Counted from the stretch's first letter, positions 41,038-54,029 are shown. The stretch is DNA of 64,000 nt from Piromyces finnis (GCA_002104945.1 MCFH01000057.1:186001-250000); one strand, 5' to 3'. The notes: generated from the letters alone by a model not told the origin. Made by a program: numbers and translations.

Positions 41038-42682
41038 TTAATTATTGGTATAACAAAAAATAAGAGAATCCAAGAGTTCTCTTTTATAATCTTGTCCAAT
41101 TTCCCACATCATAACACCCGCTAAATTTTTCATTTTAACATAAGCAATACGTTCACACATAGAATCTTTATCATTATACGATATATATTGCATAGTATAA
41201 GGATTGAATAAAGATGGTGATTTAGCATCAGAATGCCATGTACGGAACCATGGTTTTGAAGTCATTTTTTTAGAAACAAGAATATTCTGTTCACGTAAAG
41301 CCATATATGTCCATATACCTTCCGTATTACCTGGTTGACCTTCTGTATTTGTAGTTCCTTTCTGATTAAATCCATTATTAGCAGAGGATTGAACTTTCCA
41401 TGCTTGTCCACTAAAAGCAACTCCAAGAACAAGTTTATTAGATGGAATACCTTCATTCAGATAACTATTAATAGAAATATCACAGGATTTTTGATGATTT
41501 AAATCATTTGTTGGACTATAAAGTGGCGAACCATGACCACTATATTTATTCCAACTTCCGGCAAAGTCATAAGTCATCTTTTTTAATTTATTAATTTAAA
41601 ATAATAAAAATATATGAATATGAAGAAGAAAAAAAAATTTTTTTTTTATATTTATACTTTATATTATACTATATAAAACTTGACTTTTTAAAACTTACAA
41701 TATTAAACCAGTTAATATAATTCATATATGTTTTTGCATAACCATTATATTTATTGGAATTATATGCTGCTGAAATAGTTAGAATCTTATTATTACCAAT
41801 ATTTGATCTAATTTCCTTTAATAATGTACCATAATTTTTACTTTGAGTACTATCCGTAGGAACTATTCAATTTATATTATAATATTTTATATCAATTGTA
41901 TAAAAGATTAACTTAAATTGTTCTTTTTTTATATATATATAATTTTTAATAAAAAATCATTCTTTATTCTATCATTATTATAATTCTTTAGAATAAATTA
42001 TAATAAACTTACATTCCCAATCAATATCTACACCATCAAAACCATGAGTAGTCATAGTATCTGCAATTTTTTTTGCAATATTACTAATTTTATCTTTACT
42101 ATTTAAAATTGTACCAAAATTTTTTGAACCAGAGGCACCACCAAAACTAAGTACAGTACGAAGATGTGGATACTTTTTTTTAACATCATTATTTAAATAA
42201 TAAATGGTTTTCTTTTTTATATCCACTGAAGTATTGGAGGAATATGGCTCTCCGTTATCGTCAATACGGAAGAAACAATAAATAATCACATTAATATTTG
42301 TGAAATCAAATTTTTGAATATCAATAACATCTTTAGCTCTGTAGTTTGGCAAATAAACAATAATACCGGCAGATTCGGCATTTGTATCTCTTCGAATTTT
42401 TGTTAAATTACTTTTTAGTTGAATGTTTTTTTTTTTTTTTTTGTCATCATTTCGGATGAAAATTCGTTACAATAGACAGAATTGTGTTGATTGCCACCAT
42501 CTTCTGAATAACATTCATTCGCTATTATAATTTATATAAAAAAAAAAAGAGAGAAAAAATAATTTTAATAAAATTTTTCAAAAAAAAAATAATAAGAAAT
42601 TATAATAAAATATTTCATTAATATCTATTGATTGATAAGCTATATTAATATACAATAGTAATAATAATATATATATGTATAA

Positions 42683-42736
<54 letters not shown>

Positions 42737-42936
42737 ATTCTTTTGTATAAAATATCTATCAACAAAAATGAATAAATATATTAATTGTTATATCATTAAA
42801 TTATAGCAATGTATATACTTCTTTGAACAAGGTGAGATGTTATATTTATTTGACTTTTTAATTTCTCGAGTTGGGGAATTGTCATAGTTAAAGCTTTGAC
42901 AAAAAAGATGGTACATAAAAATAATTTTATTCTCAT
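41038..42936 (-). CDS. GH18 chitinase, secreted (frame break in an A17 run)
   Basis: Four exons: 42819-42936, 42013-42521, 41699-41862, 41038-41577. A signal peptide begins at 42936 (MRIKLFLCTIFFVKALT). The TIM-barrel domain shows GIIVYLPNYRAKDV, then LRTVLSFGGASGS, the catalytic DGVDIDWE (Glu general acid, split by intron 2), MTYDFAGSW and a final GVMMWEIGQD. All active-site elements of GH18 are therefore present, and the enzyme should cleave chitin outside the cell. Exon 2 is one base out of phase: a 17-base A run (plus 42426-42442) separates a first part reading YCNEFSSEMM from the domain frame, and 18 A would restore about 443 aa. A sequencing or assembly indel is the simplest cause. A short intron across the run (donor near GTAACG) is possible, as is a real mutation. 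Confidence 0.78.
42675..42733. repeat. (TTA)n microsatellite in chitinase intron 1
   Basis: About 18 near-perfect ATT units inside the first intron of the GH18 gene. Confidence 0.85.
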
Positions 42937-45348
42937 TTTCAAATTTTAAAAAAAAAAAAAAGAAAGTTTATATATGTTTGATATTATTTGAAATTTCAAT
43001 TTTTTTTATTTTTCTTTAAAACATAAAATATAAAAAAAGATGGTTAAACAAAAAAAAAAAAAAAAAAAAAAAGAATGGTTTTTTTTTTATATTTTCAAAT
43101 TTATATATAAAAAAAAAATCATATTTGATTAACTATATATACAGAATTATTTTTAAAAAAAAACGGTTTTTAATCTATTATTATAATATATATTTTAAAA
43201 AAAATTATAATTTTAAAATATAATATTTTATAATATTTAATTTTAAAATAATAAAAACTAACTTTTTTTTTTTTCTTTTCTTTTCATCCTCCAATATTTT
43301 ATATTATATATATATATATTTTTTTTACCATGATTAATTATAAAAAAGATTTATTGATTAAAATTATAGTTTTTCTAATCGTTAAAGTTAATATTCTTTT
43401 TAAAATAAATAAATAAAAAAAATAGTAACAAAGATTTAAAACTAAAATTATTAATGAAATCAATGATTTTATTAATTGGGGTGTTTTTTATTTTGATATG
43501 AAAAAAGTATAAAGTTTGAAATATAATATATAAATTATGAAGAATGAAATACCAAAAAAGATGTAACAATCCATTTAAATAGTATATAAAAATGTAAAAG
43601 TATATTATTTACAATTCTTTTTTTGAAATATAGAAAATGGATTATATAGAATTATTACAAATTAGGGAAATATTTTATTAGTATATAAAGTGTAAATAGT
43701 TATTGTATCTCATATTATTATTAATTATTTAATATTATTATAAACATTTAATTATTCCTTCCTCTATATTTTTTTTCCTAAAATATGTATTGTTTTAATT
43801 TCACATATTTTAATAATAAAAAAAAGTAATTATTTAATGATAGTTAAAAAAAAAAGCTATAACTAATATAATATAAATAGTAATGAATAGTAAAAAAATC
43901 TCTTATTAAAGGATAAAAGTTTAAAAAAAAGAATAAAAAAAAAAATTGAAATTATTTTTTTTTAAAGATCATCACAAAAGGTTTACTTTTAACTAATATT
44001 GATTCTTATACTATAAATGCGGAATTATTTCCGAAAAAAGGCATGAATTCATTAACTTCTATTGAAAAAACCAAGGTTTCTTTATATATAAACGCTAGAC
44101 TATCAATTTTAAAAGTATTCGTCCAGTCCTAAGATTAGTTTTAATCGTTATATCATTATTCTTTGAAAAATTAATTTTTTATATAATTATTATATTCTCT
44201 CTATTTCCAACTTACCATTGATTTGTTTATATAATATTTGAATATTATTAAAAGTATTAGTTTATATATATATATATTTCTAGAGGATGGTATCCTAATA
44301 TTTAATACAATAAAAATAATTGAATAGTATTAGTTATCTATATGTATCCATGTAAAATTTATTATACTTTTTATTTTCTATTAATATCATAGAAATTCAG
44401 GACAATATTACTTTTTTGTAAAGTATAATAATAGTTAATCTTTAAAGTGAGAGGATTTGGCTTTTACTTCAAATAAAAGAGAAAACTCGAGCTATTCATG
44501 AAAATTTAGAAAGTTTGAAAATATATAAAAATCATTTATATTCTGTTATAATACTAACAAAGCTTTTTTTTTTTTTTTTAATTATACATGTGAATTATAA
44601 TACATTCTTTCTCTTAATTCCTTTATATACAATTCTTTCAATAATATCGCGCTTTAATAAACAATATTAAATCATACTCAAAAAAAGATAATAATATACA
44701 ATTAATTTTATATTAATAGAAAAAGTTTTTTTTTTTTTTTTTTTTTTTTTTTTCCTTTTCTAAATATCCTACCCAAAATCATTAAAGTACCCTTTTATTT
44801 TATTTTTATTTATTTATTTTTTATTTATTATTTATTTATTTATTATTGCTTTTTATATATGATAAACTATGTTTTATTTATTTAATAATTTTTTTGTTTT
44901 TTTTTTAATATTATAATGAAGATGCTAATGTACAAAGAGAAAAAAAAAAATATAGATTATTATTATTATTTTTTTTTAAATCATTAAAAATAGTAATGTT
45001 AGTTTTTTTTTTTTCTTTCTTTTTATTTTAATGATTTCATATTTCATATAAATTCATATAAATATAATATTAAACTTTTAGTATTCTTTATATTTAACTT
45101 TTTTTTTTTTTTTTTTTTGTTTTGGTTTTGATATATTATATTTATAAATGTAGTTTATAGATTAAATTTATAATAATGTTATTACAATTTTTTTTAAGGT
45201 AAAAAAAAAAAAAAAAAATTTATAAATGATATACAAAGGTATAAATAAATATTTTTTTTTTTTTTCATTTTCCTTTTTTTATGTGTATATATATTATATT
45301 TTTTTTTCCTTTCCTCTATATTTGATTTATAAATATGTTAATTTAATT
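42937..45348. other. Intergenic, no gene supported
   Basis: A/T homopolymers throughout. The part at 43970-44160 is slightly more complex (includes GCGGAATTATTTCCG) but has no open frame or stable fold I can defend. It contains the chitinase promoter and the 3' flank of the casein kinase 2 beta gene. Confidence 0.45.
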
Positions 45349-47510
45349 TTAATCATCGCTATAAACATCTGGTAAAGACTTGATTTCTTCTATTTTGCTT
45401 TTATAACCTTCTCTCCTAAATTTTTTTTAATATGTTATTAAATAATATTAAAATAAAATTGGTTAATTATTATTCAATAATAATAATAATAATAAATAAA
45501 TAAATAAATTTTAAAGTTTTTATTTCTTATTCTTAATCACGAAATCTAAGCTTATTTTTGATATTATTTACCATCTTAACCATTTCATTCTTTGACCACT
45601 TTGACTTGTTTCATGAACCTTAAAACCAAATATCTTTGGAGTATAAATGTCATAGGTACGTTCTTCAATCTTATCTTGGTTTTCATCACTATCGTTTTCT
45701 TGAAGTTCATTCTTTTCTTCATTTTCTTGAAGTTCGTTTTGTTCTTCTAATTCATTATTTATTGGATTTGCTAGTGAATTTTTTGGAAGAAGTTCTGGGA
45801 AAGTTAAAAAGTATAAATGTGGGAATGTAGTTCCAAAGTAGGCACCATCAATATTCTTATATTTTTTCTATTTACATATTATATTGATAGAAAACATAAA
45901 TAATAATATTTTATTAATTTTATATTTTAATTGTTAATTTCATTATTTATAATATTGTTTTGATTTTTATGATTTTTGTTTTTAAAAAAAAAAAAAAATC
46001 TTTGGAGAAGAAGGATATTAAATTATATTGTTTATAATATCAATTAATTTTAATGTTTTTTTTTTTTTTTTTTTTTTTTTTAATAATAATAAAAATAACT
46101 AAATATTGGTCAGAATTTTATACATTTTTTTTATTTCATTATGATTACGAGTTTTTCCTTTTTAATTGATACTGATAAAATTTAAATTTTTGATGTTTAG
46201 GTATTTTTAATTCTTTTTATAATTTCTTTTTATTGTTGTTATTTATTATTTTATTTTAATTACTATTGCTTTATGCTATAATTATAGAGGGAATAAAAAA
46301 ATACTATCTTGGCTTTATTGTAACAATATTTAGAAAACGTATTATATGTATTATATATTGGATAAACAAGTTAAATTTTTATTATTCTGATGAAACAATC
46401 AAATTCTTTTTTAAAAAAAAGCATGATCATTTTTTATTTTTATTTTTTTTTAATAAAAACTTTTTCTTTTTTGATGAAGAGAATTGAATTATATTTATTA
46501 CTATTTTTGAAAGTTTTTTTCCCTCTCTCCTCCTCCTTCTTTTTTCTTTCGTTGATACTTTTATTATTGTATTTTAAAATAATAATAAAATATAAAAAAA
46601 ATAAATATTTTTTTTAATTTACCAATTTTGGAGTGTATAAATCACCACAACGAGGACAATAAAGTTTAACATTAACTTTTCCTGGTATATCAGTCATACC
46701 ACATGGTAAGACTGGGGAATAATAACAATAGACTCTTGGGCATACACCAAATCTAGCTTCTTTATGCTTTAATTTCATTAATGAAAGACCTAATTTGGTT
46801 AAAATAAAACGTTGATGAATAAGTCCATATAATAATTCTGCGGAACGTTCGATATTTGGTAATTCTGTAGATGGTGGTGGATTTTCATCATCTAAATCTA
46901 ATATCATATCTAATGCTTCTTCATACATTGGAACTATGGTTCTTAAACCATATAAATTAAATTCATCTTCAATAAATTCTTCAGGAACTTCAATGAAGAA
47001 TTCATGACCTTTTTATTTTATTATATATCATTATATTATATAGAGTGTATAAAACTGTTATTATTTTTGTTTGTCTATTAAAAAGTATATCCAATTTTCA
47101 AAATAAAATTTTTATTTTTTTTATTGTGATATTTACCTGGTAATGAACAATACCAAGTAATCCATGATATTACTGAAGTAGAAGTTGAAGAATCATAAGA
47201 ATCATTACTGTTATCTATTTATTAATATAATATTTATATTTATTTGGTTATTTTTATTATTAAATTTAAATATCTTTTAATTAGTTTACTGAAAATATTT
47301 ACATTCTTCTTCTTTTTCTTCCTGATAATCATTAAGATTTTGGAAGTTTGGATCGTCTTCTTGATATTGTACTTTAATATTGAAATTATAAAAATAAAAT
47401 ATATATATATAATATATATAATATACAATTCATAATAGTTAATATATACAAATTTTATAGTTTTATTAGAGTATTTTTGGGAATACTAATTGAAACTTAC
47501 TGTTTTCCAT
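45349..47510 (-). CDS. CKB1: Casein kinase 2 regulatory (beta) subunit
   Basis: Six exons: 47501-47510, 47303-47371, 47137-47214, 46623-47008, 45572-45867, 45349-45415 (906 nt, 301 aa), in phase. The first coding exon is only 10 nt (MEN plus one base). The protein shows the family hallmarks in order: SWITWYCSLPG, an acidic loop (LDLDDENPP), a zinc-binding site (CPRVYCYYSPVLPCG ... YCPRCG), YKNIDGAYFGTTFPHL at the dimer interface, and IFGFKVH. This subunit dimerises through the zinc site and assembles with two catalytic subunits into the CK2 holoenzyme, a conserved Ser/Thr kinase of nucleus and cytosol. About 50 acidic Glu/Gln/Asn-rich residues (with NELQEN twice) are inserted between the dimer segment and IFGFKVH, lengthening it beyond the usual 215-280 residues. 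Intron 4 (45868-46622) is unusually long. Confidence 0.95.
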
Positions 47511-49177
47511 TTATCTTAATTACTAATTATTAATTAGTAAAATAAAATGATTATTATGTAAATAAATTTTTATTTAAATTATTAGTATTATTTTTTTTAT
47601 TTTTTTATTTTTTGATACTTTTAGTATATACATATATACATATATTTATACATTATAAATTTCTTTTATATCTATTCTTTTTTTTTTTTTTTAATTATTA
47701 TTATAATTTGGTTTACCTTTTAATTGTAATTTAAATTATTTATATATATATATATATATAAAATGTATATAAATATATTTAAATAGTATTAAAAAAAAAA
47801 AAAAAAAAAAAAAGAATTTTAAATTTAAAGGTTTTATTATTATTTTTCTTTTAAATAAATTAAATTAATATTAATAAATTAATAAATAATTAAAAAATTA
47901 ATAATTAATTAATATATAAATAAATGAATGAATAAATAATAAAATAAATAAATAATAAAATAAATAAATAAATGAATAAATAAATAATAAAATAAATAAA
48001 ATTTAAAATTTTTAAATACTTTGAAGAAAAAAAAACTTGGGTAAAAACTTAAAATGTAAAGGGAGGAAAGAAAGAAACAATAATTATTAATAGTAATTAT
48101 GAAGTTTAAAAATATTATATTTGGTTATGAATACTTGTTAGATTCTTATAAATGTGATATTATTTTAAACGCCGATAAGGCTTTTAATATTGAACCAATT
48201 TTTTTTATAATGATAATTATAAATTGTTACTATTTCTAAACATTAATATTGTAATTACAATTCGAATAATATATATATTCTTTTTTACAAAATATTAAAA
48301 GAACCCAAATAAAAGTTTGTTGTTAAGTTAAAATAATATTATAATAATGACTTTTTATTTGTTATAATTATTTTTAAAATATCTATTCTAATAGCATTCC
48401 ATTAGATTAAAGGTTCAATTATTTTTTTCTATTATATTTTTAATGGTTTTTTTTAAAATAAAATAATAAATGTTTAATAAAAAAAAAAGAATAGTAACAA
48501 GGTCAAAAAACAAAAAACTTTTATAAAGTGGTCTCTTACCCATGATAGAAAATTAATTAATTAATCAATGTTACACAAAAATATATAATTAAATATAGAT
48601 ATTAATGAATAAATAAAATATAATTAAATAATTTATTATATAAAAGTAAATGAATAAGTAAACCTATAGATAAATAAAGGATAATTCATCCATAGGAAAC
48701 TTTTTAATAATATTCTTTTTATAAAATCAAAGAGTTAACCATAAAAGACAAAGAGGATTGAAATAAAATATACTAAAAAAAAAAAAAAAAAAAATAGTAG
48801 AATAAATACATTATACAATTTTATATCTATAATTTTTTAAATATATATATAGTAATGCTTTATAATAAAATTATTATATTATTATTTAAACTTTAAAATT
48901 TCTATGTTTATTACAGTTAAATAGGAAATTAATTCGTTATACAAAGTCATTTCAATTGTAAATTATAAATATTTTAATGCAAATTTTATTATTATAATTA
49001 TTGAAAAAATAAACTTTTTGGATCCATTTAATTTTTTTAAATTATCATTATCCTTTTTTTATTTTATAATTAATTTGGTAAATGAAATAAAATATTGAAA
49101 TCTTTATTTGTAATACCTATATAATGATGTAGAAAAAAAAAAAATTTCAATTTAAAAAATTTTAAAATTATTAAAGT
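47511..49177. other. Intergenic between divergent CK2 beta and GH5-like genes
   Basis: Contains AATA/AAAT microsatellite-like sequence at about 47900-48005 and A/T runs. No coding or RNA feature was found; promoters of both neighbours must lie here. Confidence 0.45.
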
Positions 49178-50534
49178 ATGAAAAGAATACATTTTATTTT
49201 TGCAGTAGGTTTAACTTTATCAACTGGCACTTACGCATTACGCGATATTAGTTCTACTGAATTGGTAAAAGATATTAAATTAGGTTGGAATTTAGGTAAT
49301 ACTTTAGATGCAGAATGTACAAATTGGTTGGATTATAAATATGATCAAGTTGCTTCAGAAACTTGTTGGGGCAATGTAAAAACAACTGAAAATTTATTTA
49401 TATCTCTAATTAATAAAGGATTTAATCTTTTTCGTATACCGGTAACATGGAAAGGTCATTATGGAGCAGCACCGGGATATAAAATTGATAAAGATTGGTT
49501 AAAAAGAGTTCACGAAATTGTTGATTACCCATACCAAAATGGGGCATATGTTATTATTAATACTTATTTTGAAGATTGGATAAATACATATCCAACTAAA
49601 TTAAAGAAATCAAAAGAAATTTCAAAAAAGTTGTGGGAACAAATTGCTGAAGAATTTAAAGAGTATGATGAACATTTAATATTTGAATCCATGAATAGTC
49701 CAAGAAAGATTAATAGTCATGAAGAATATGGAATTGGTGATGATGAATCTTGGAAATTTATTAATGAAATTAATAAAATATTTATTAACACGATTCGTAA
49801 TGGTAGAGGAAATAATCCAAAAAGACATTTATTAATACAACCTTATGCAGGCATTCTTCATGAAGAAACTATTGATAAACTTAATATTCCAGATAATGAT
49901 AAGAAAATCATGGTTTCACTTCATGCTTTCATTCCAAACGACTTTACCAGTGGAAGTAAAAAATCGTTTACTGGAACATCCGATATTGATTGGACCATGA
50001 AGGTTATCGATAATAAACTACTATCTAAGTCTGTTGCAACAATAATTTCAGAATTTGGTGCCACTCATCATAATGATGAAGATGAACGTCTTAAATGGGC
50101 TGATTATTTTATATCCAAGGCAACTGAAAAAGGTATACCATGTTCATTATGGGATAATGGCAAATTTGAAAGGGGTAATGATAGCTTTGGAATTATTGAT
50201 AGATCATCCTTTGAAATTAAATACCCTGACTATGTAGATGTTCTATTAGAAGGAAGTTACAATTCTAAAGTAGAAGAGAATAATTTTTTTTTTTTAAACA
50301 TGTATTTAATTTTAATTATAAATCATTAATTAGATTTCTCCATATTAATAATAATAAAAATGTAAAATATATTAGGATTCTACAAATGAAAAAGTTAATG
50401 ATAATGTGAAAAAAGATGAAAATAATAATAATAATGACTTTATTAATGGATCAATATTAAAAGCAAGTATATGGTCATTATGTTGGATGACAAGTCTATT
50501 TTTCTTTTTTATACTCATAAAAATTAGTATTTAA
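49178..50534 (+). CDS. Membrane-anchored GH5 (endoglucanase) homologue lacking the catalytic acid/base
   Basis: Two exons, 49178-50269 and 50376-50534 (1251 nt, 416 aa). A signal peptide (MKRIHFIFAVGLTLSTGTYA) precedes a full GH5 subfamily 4 type domain: IKLGWNLGNTLDA, FRIPVTW, FEEYDEHLIFE-like segment, ISEFGA and SLWDNG, clearly related to gut-fungal CelB-type endoglucanases. Key residues differ. The acid/base Glu of N-E-P is Ser174 (MNSPR), and the His-His after the fourth strand is Tyr130-Phe131. The nucleophile Glu292 remains. Loss of the acid/base should abolish or cripple hydrolysis, so a sugar-binding or otherwise repurposed role is inferred. There is no dockerin; exon 2 encodes an Asn/Asp linker and a C-terminal hydrophobic stretch, suggesting an anchor. 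Donor GTAGAA of the single intron is weak, but the phase and the coding quality of exon 2 support it. Confidence 0.82.
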
Positions 50535-50863
50535 CAAGTTATGCTGTGAAAGATTTATAAATTCATTTCTTTAAAATTTATTATTTCAGTTTCAATATTA
50601 AAACAATGTTTATTATCAATTTTATAGAATAAAAAAATAAGATATTTTAACTTTTCAAAAATATCCAAATTATTTTTTTTTCAAAATATAAAACGTTTTT
50701 TTAAAAAAAACACTATAATTTAAAAGTATCAGGTAAAAATGTATAGATTGATTTTCTTATTTTATTTTTTTTTTAAAATAAAAAAGTTTTATAACATTAA
50801 TTTATGTATGACCATGAATATATGAATATATTGTTTTTTTTTTTTGTTTTTTACATCTATATT
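50535..50863. other. Short intergenic spacer between convergent genes
   Basis: A+T rich, with no motif beyond T and A runs. It contains the 3' ends of the GH5-like and GH24-like genes. Confidence 0.5.
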
Positions 50864-52294
50864 TTAAAAAATATTATAATAAGAATTTAAAATGATACAA
50901 ATTAAAATTAAAAATAGATTAATAAAACTAAAATAATAAGAATTATTAATTGAACTATTTTGATTTCCTATTACTTCCTTATCTGAGTTATTTTGTGTTT
51001 CTACAGTTTCTTTATTTGAATCAGTTTGATCTGTTTCACTTTTATTATTTTGATCTTCGATGTATTCTTTATTTTCAAGTATAATATTTATAATATCATT
51101 GATACATAAACTATTATTGTCATTATTTCCCCATTGATAAGATTTACAAATTTCATTGCAACAATCATTCTTTCTTAAAACATATAAATGTTTAATAGCA
51201 CGATTATAATTTTTTTCAGACCAATTAGAATTTAACGACTTTAAATCTATATTTTCCCAATTCTTATTTATTATATCATTAAAAATTTCTAAATTCTTAA
51301 AATCTTCACATCCCATACTATGAGCTAAAGATATTAATATTGATTGACGTTCTATTGAACATGTATTATATGCCTTTTTACATAAAGTACACTCTTGAAT
51401 ACAGTTAATAGCTTTATCGATATCCCTATATAACCAATTTATGGCATTATCTTGAGTACAGGTATCAATCAAGTCTTTACATTGTTCATTTAAATCATCA
51501 TTACTTGAAACCTTATTTTCACTACATAATTTTCCATAGCCAATTAATGGTAAGTTCTTATAATTAATATAGGGAGTGCAAGCATTAAGATTTTCTGTAT
51601 TTTCTTCATTTTTTATTAATAAAAATGATTTTTCATATTCAGTAATAGGAATATAATTTTTATAAAAATCCATAAATTTAGTAATACTTGTTTCACTAAA
51701 AATATTCTGTTGTTTTTTTTTCATAATTAACTATAGACATCATTCTTTTATTACAAGTATAGTCTTTGTAGTCTCTAGTAATCACAGCCTTAAGATTATC
51801 ATTTATATTTGTATTGTTTGTATTGTTAATCAAGTCTTCTAAATCCTCTACTTCATCTATATTAATACCTTTATTTATATAATTTATAATGTATTTTGAT
51901 AGAGGGCATATTTCTCCTATATTATTTTTAGTACAAAAAATAAATTATATGCTTTCAAATTCATAATATAATGTCCAACCTTTCTTTCATTTGCATCATC
52001 ACTTTTATAACATTCTGAGTCTATATTAAAAGATTCATCTACAAAAACTTTGCATTCATCATTATCTAAAATTTTACATACTTCTTCAATATTATTTTTT
52101 GTCATATATTCAAGACTTTCAAAATATTCTGTATTAAATAAATTTATATTTTTAATACAATTTTTAAATTTTATATATTCAGTTATACATTTATTCTTTT
52201 CAAGTGTTTCGAAATTCTTTAGTTCAATACCATTGACAACTCTACTTGTATAGTTAAATAATATAACGATGAATGTAATTAAAACCGATTTCAT
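50864..52294 (-). pseudogene. GH24 (phage-lysozyme) like, membrane-anchored protein with two frame breaks
   Basis: From ATG 52294 a signal peptide (MKSVLITFIVILFNYTSRVV) and Cys-rich N-terminal region run to a stop near 51918. Coding character continues one frame over (CPLSKYIINYINKG ... DYTCNKRMMSIVNYE) to about 51722, then returns to the first frame to a stop at 50864. The breaks sit at A5 (plus 51925-51929) and A9 (plus 51713-51721) runs and cancel. The C-terminal part resembles GH24 lysozymes: LPLIGYGK aligns with T-I-G-Y-G-H, and ISLAHSMGCEDF with the SFAFNVG stretch. The Thr and His of the motif are Leu and Lys, so activity is doubtful. A Glu/Asn/Gln linker and a hydrophobic tail (FINLFLILICIILN) end it, as in the adjacent GH5-like protein. 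Instead of decay, the breaks could be sequence errors, or an intron (51707-51934) could be removed, since that also keeps frame. Confidence 0.6.
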
Positions 52295-53450
52295 CTTTCA
52301 CACTATGATTTACAGACAATTTTTAAGTAATAAAAAATATTATAACAATTTTAACAATAAAAAAAAAAAATAAAATAAATAATTAGATAAATCAAAATAT
52401 TATTAACAACAATTTACATAAATACTATAGTATAAGAACAAAATAGTAACTAAAATTGAAAATCACTTCTTTATATATACATGAAGATTTTCATTCTTCT
52501 TATATATCTATTAATACTAAGATAATTAAAATTATTATTGTTTATAACCATAATTCTTTCAAAAAATTAATATTATATGAAATACTATAAATTATTAATG
52601 ATTTAGTTTTAATATTTGTAGTATAACTTTGATACTAAATTAATTTAACTTTACTAAATGGTTTTAAACTTTATAATTTTTATCTTCATTTAATATATTA
52701 ATAAATAAATAATATATATAATAATTTTATCATTGTTAAAACTATTTTATTTTCTTTTTTATTTATACTAAACGTCATAAACCTTTTTTTTTTTTTGTGA
52801 AATTAATAGAAAAAAAAAGGACTGATATTGTTATAATAAATGAATGATAATAAAATTGATGATTATAATTAAAAATCAAATGAAAAATAATATTGTATAT
52901 ATATACATTTAAAGAAAAGAATAAATTATAAGTGTTTCCTTAGACATTGACATTGATGTATTATATTCAAAAGAATATTGTAACGCTTTTTATAAAATAA
53001 ATAAATAAAAGAAATTAAACTAATTTATTTTGTTTAATTCTTTTTTTTTTTTATATTTACTTTTTATTCTTAAAAATTTTTTATTTTTATATAATTCCAT
53101 AGTAATTCCTTAAACTTATTTATTTGTTTAAATAAATTATAAAAAATAAAATTATTTTAAATTTTGATGTTTAATTTAGGATTTCTTTCATTTTTTTAAT
53201 ACAGTTAATTATAAGTCAACTGAAAGAGGAAATATTAAAAGTAATAATGAAAAATGTAGAATAAAAATAATTAATACCATTAATCTATTATGATTCTTAC
53301 AGAATTTTTGGAACTACAAAAACTTTTATATTTCTTAATATAACTATCGTACTAAGTTAATCACCTAATTAATTTTCAGTAGATTCATGAATTGAATTCT
53401 ATATATAATTTATGTGTTTAAAAATCTTTAGTTCATATATTTCTTAGTCA
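52295..53450. other. Intergenic, no gene supported
   Basis: A+T rich spacer upstream of the GH24-like gene, with no ORF above noise. It should contain that gene's promoter. Confidence 0.45.
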
Positions 53451-53760
53451 AAATTACTTATTAATATTTTCCTGATTATCATGTACTATTGCTCGAACTA
53501 ATTCAAAATATTCTGTATTAAAAATTCAATTAAAACTGCATATAATATACTGTCAAATCTATATTAATAAGTGGATCAAGAAGGGAATTATTATAACCTC
53601 CATATTTCCTAGTATTTATATCATTATAAATATCATTTTTATTCAACTTCCTTCTAATAGTTTAGGTTTCTATAAAATTATTTCCACATAATTTTAAAGA
53701 ACTATTAATAAATATTTTGTAAATTCAAATATATCTTTATTTAATTCTATCTTTTCGAAA
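53451..53760 (-). pseudogene. Decayed fragment related to the GH24-like gene
   Basis: On the minus strand a short frame reads FNTEYFE, the same as in the intact-length neighbour. The DNA at 53502-53522 is identical over 21 bases to 52118-52138. A further coding-like minus frame (LNKNDIYNDINTRKYGGYN) lies at about 53535-53660 but was not matched. Stops and frame changes interrupt the rest, so this is a relic, not a gene. Confidence 0.5.
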
Positions 53761-54029
53761 TTTTTTTATTTTATAAAAGCTCTAATTATTATTAATTGAT
53801 GCTGTCTAATTGTTGTTTTAGTTACAATAACAGAAAATCCAATAGTAAAATATATTTTTCATATTTTAATTACTTTATAAAAATTAATTATAGATCTTTC
53901 AACTATACAAAGAATTTAAAATTTAAATATAGTAAAAAAATGAAAAAGGCCAATAATATATCAAAAAACAATAAGATTTAGAGTACATAAAATTGTATTA
54001 GATAATTCTAAATATTATAGTTATTTATT

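Noticed and set aside
53796-53981. Plus-strand 61-codon ORF
   Set aside because: Lys/Asn/Tyr-rich, no motif; may be part of the decayed GH5-like copy but no convincing alignment was found.
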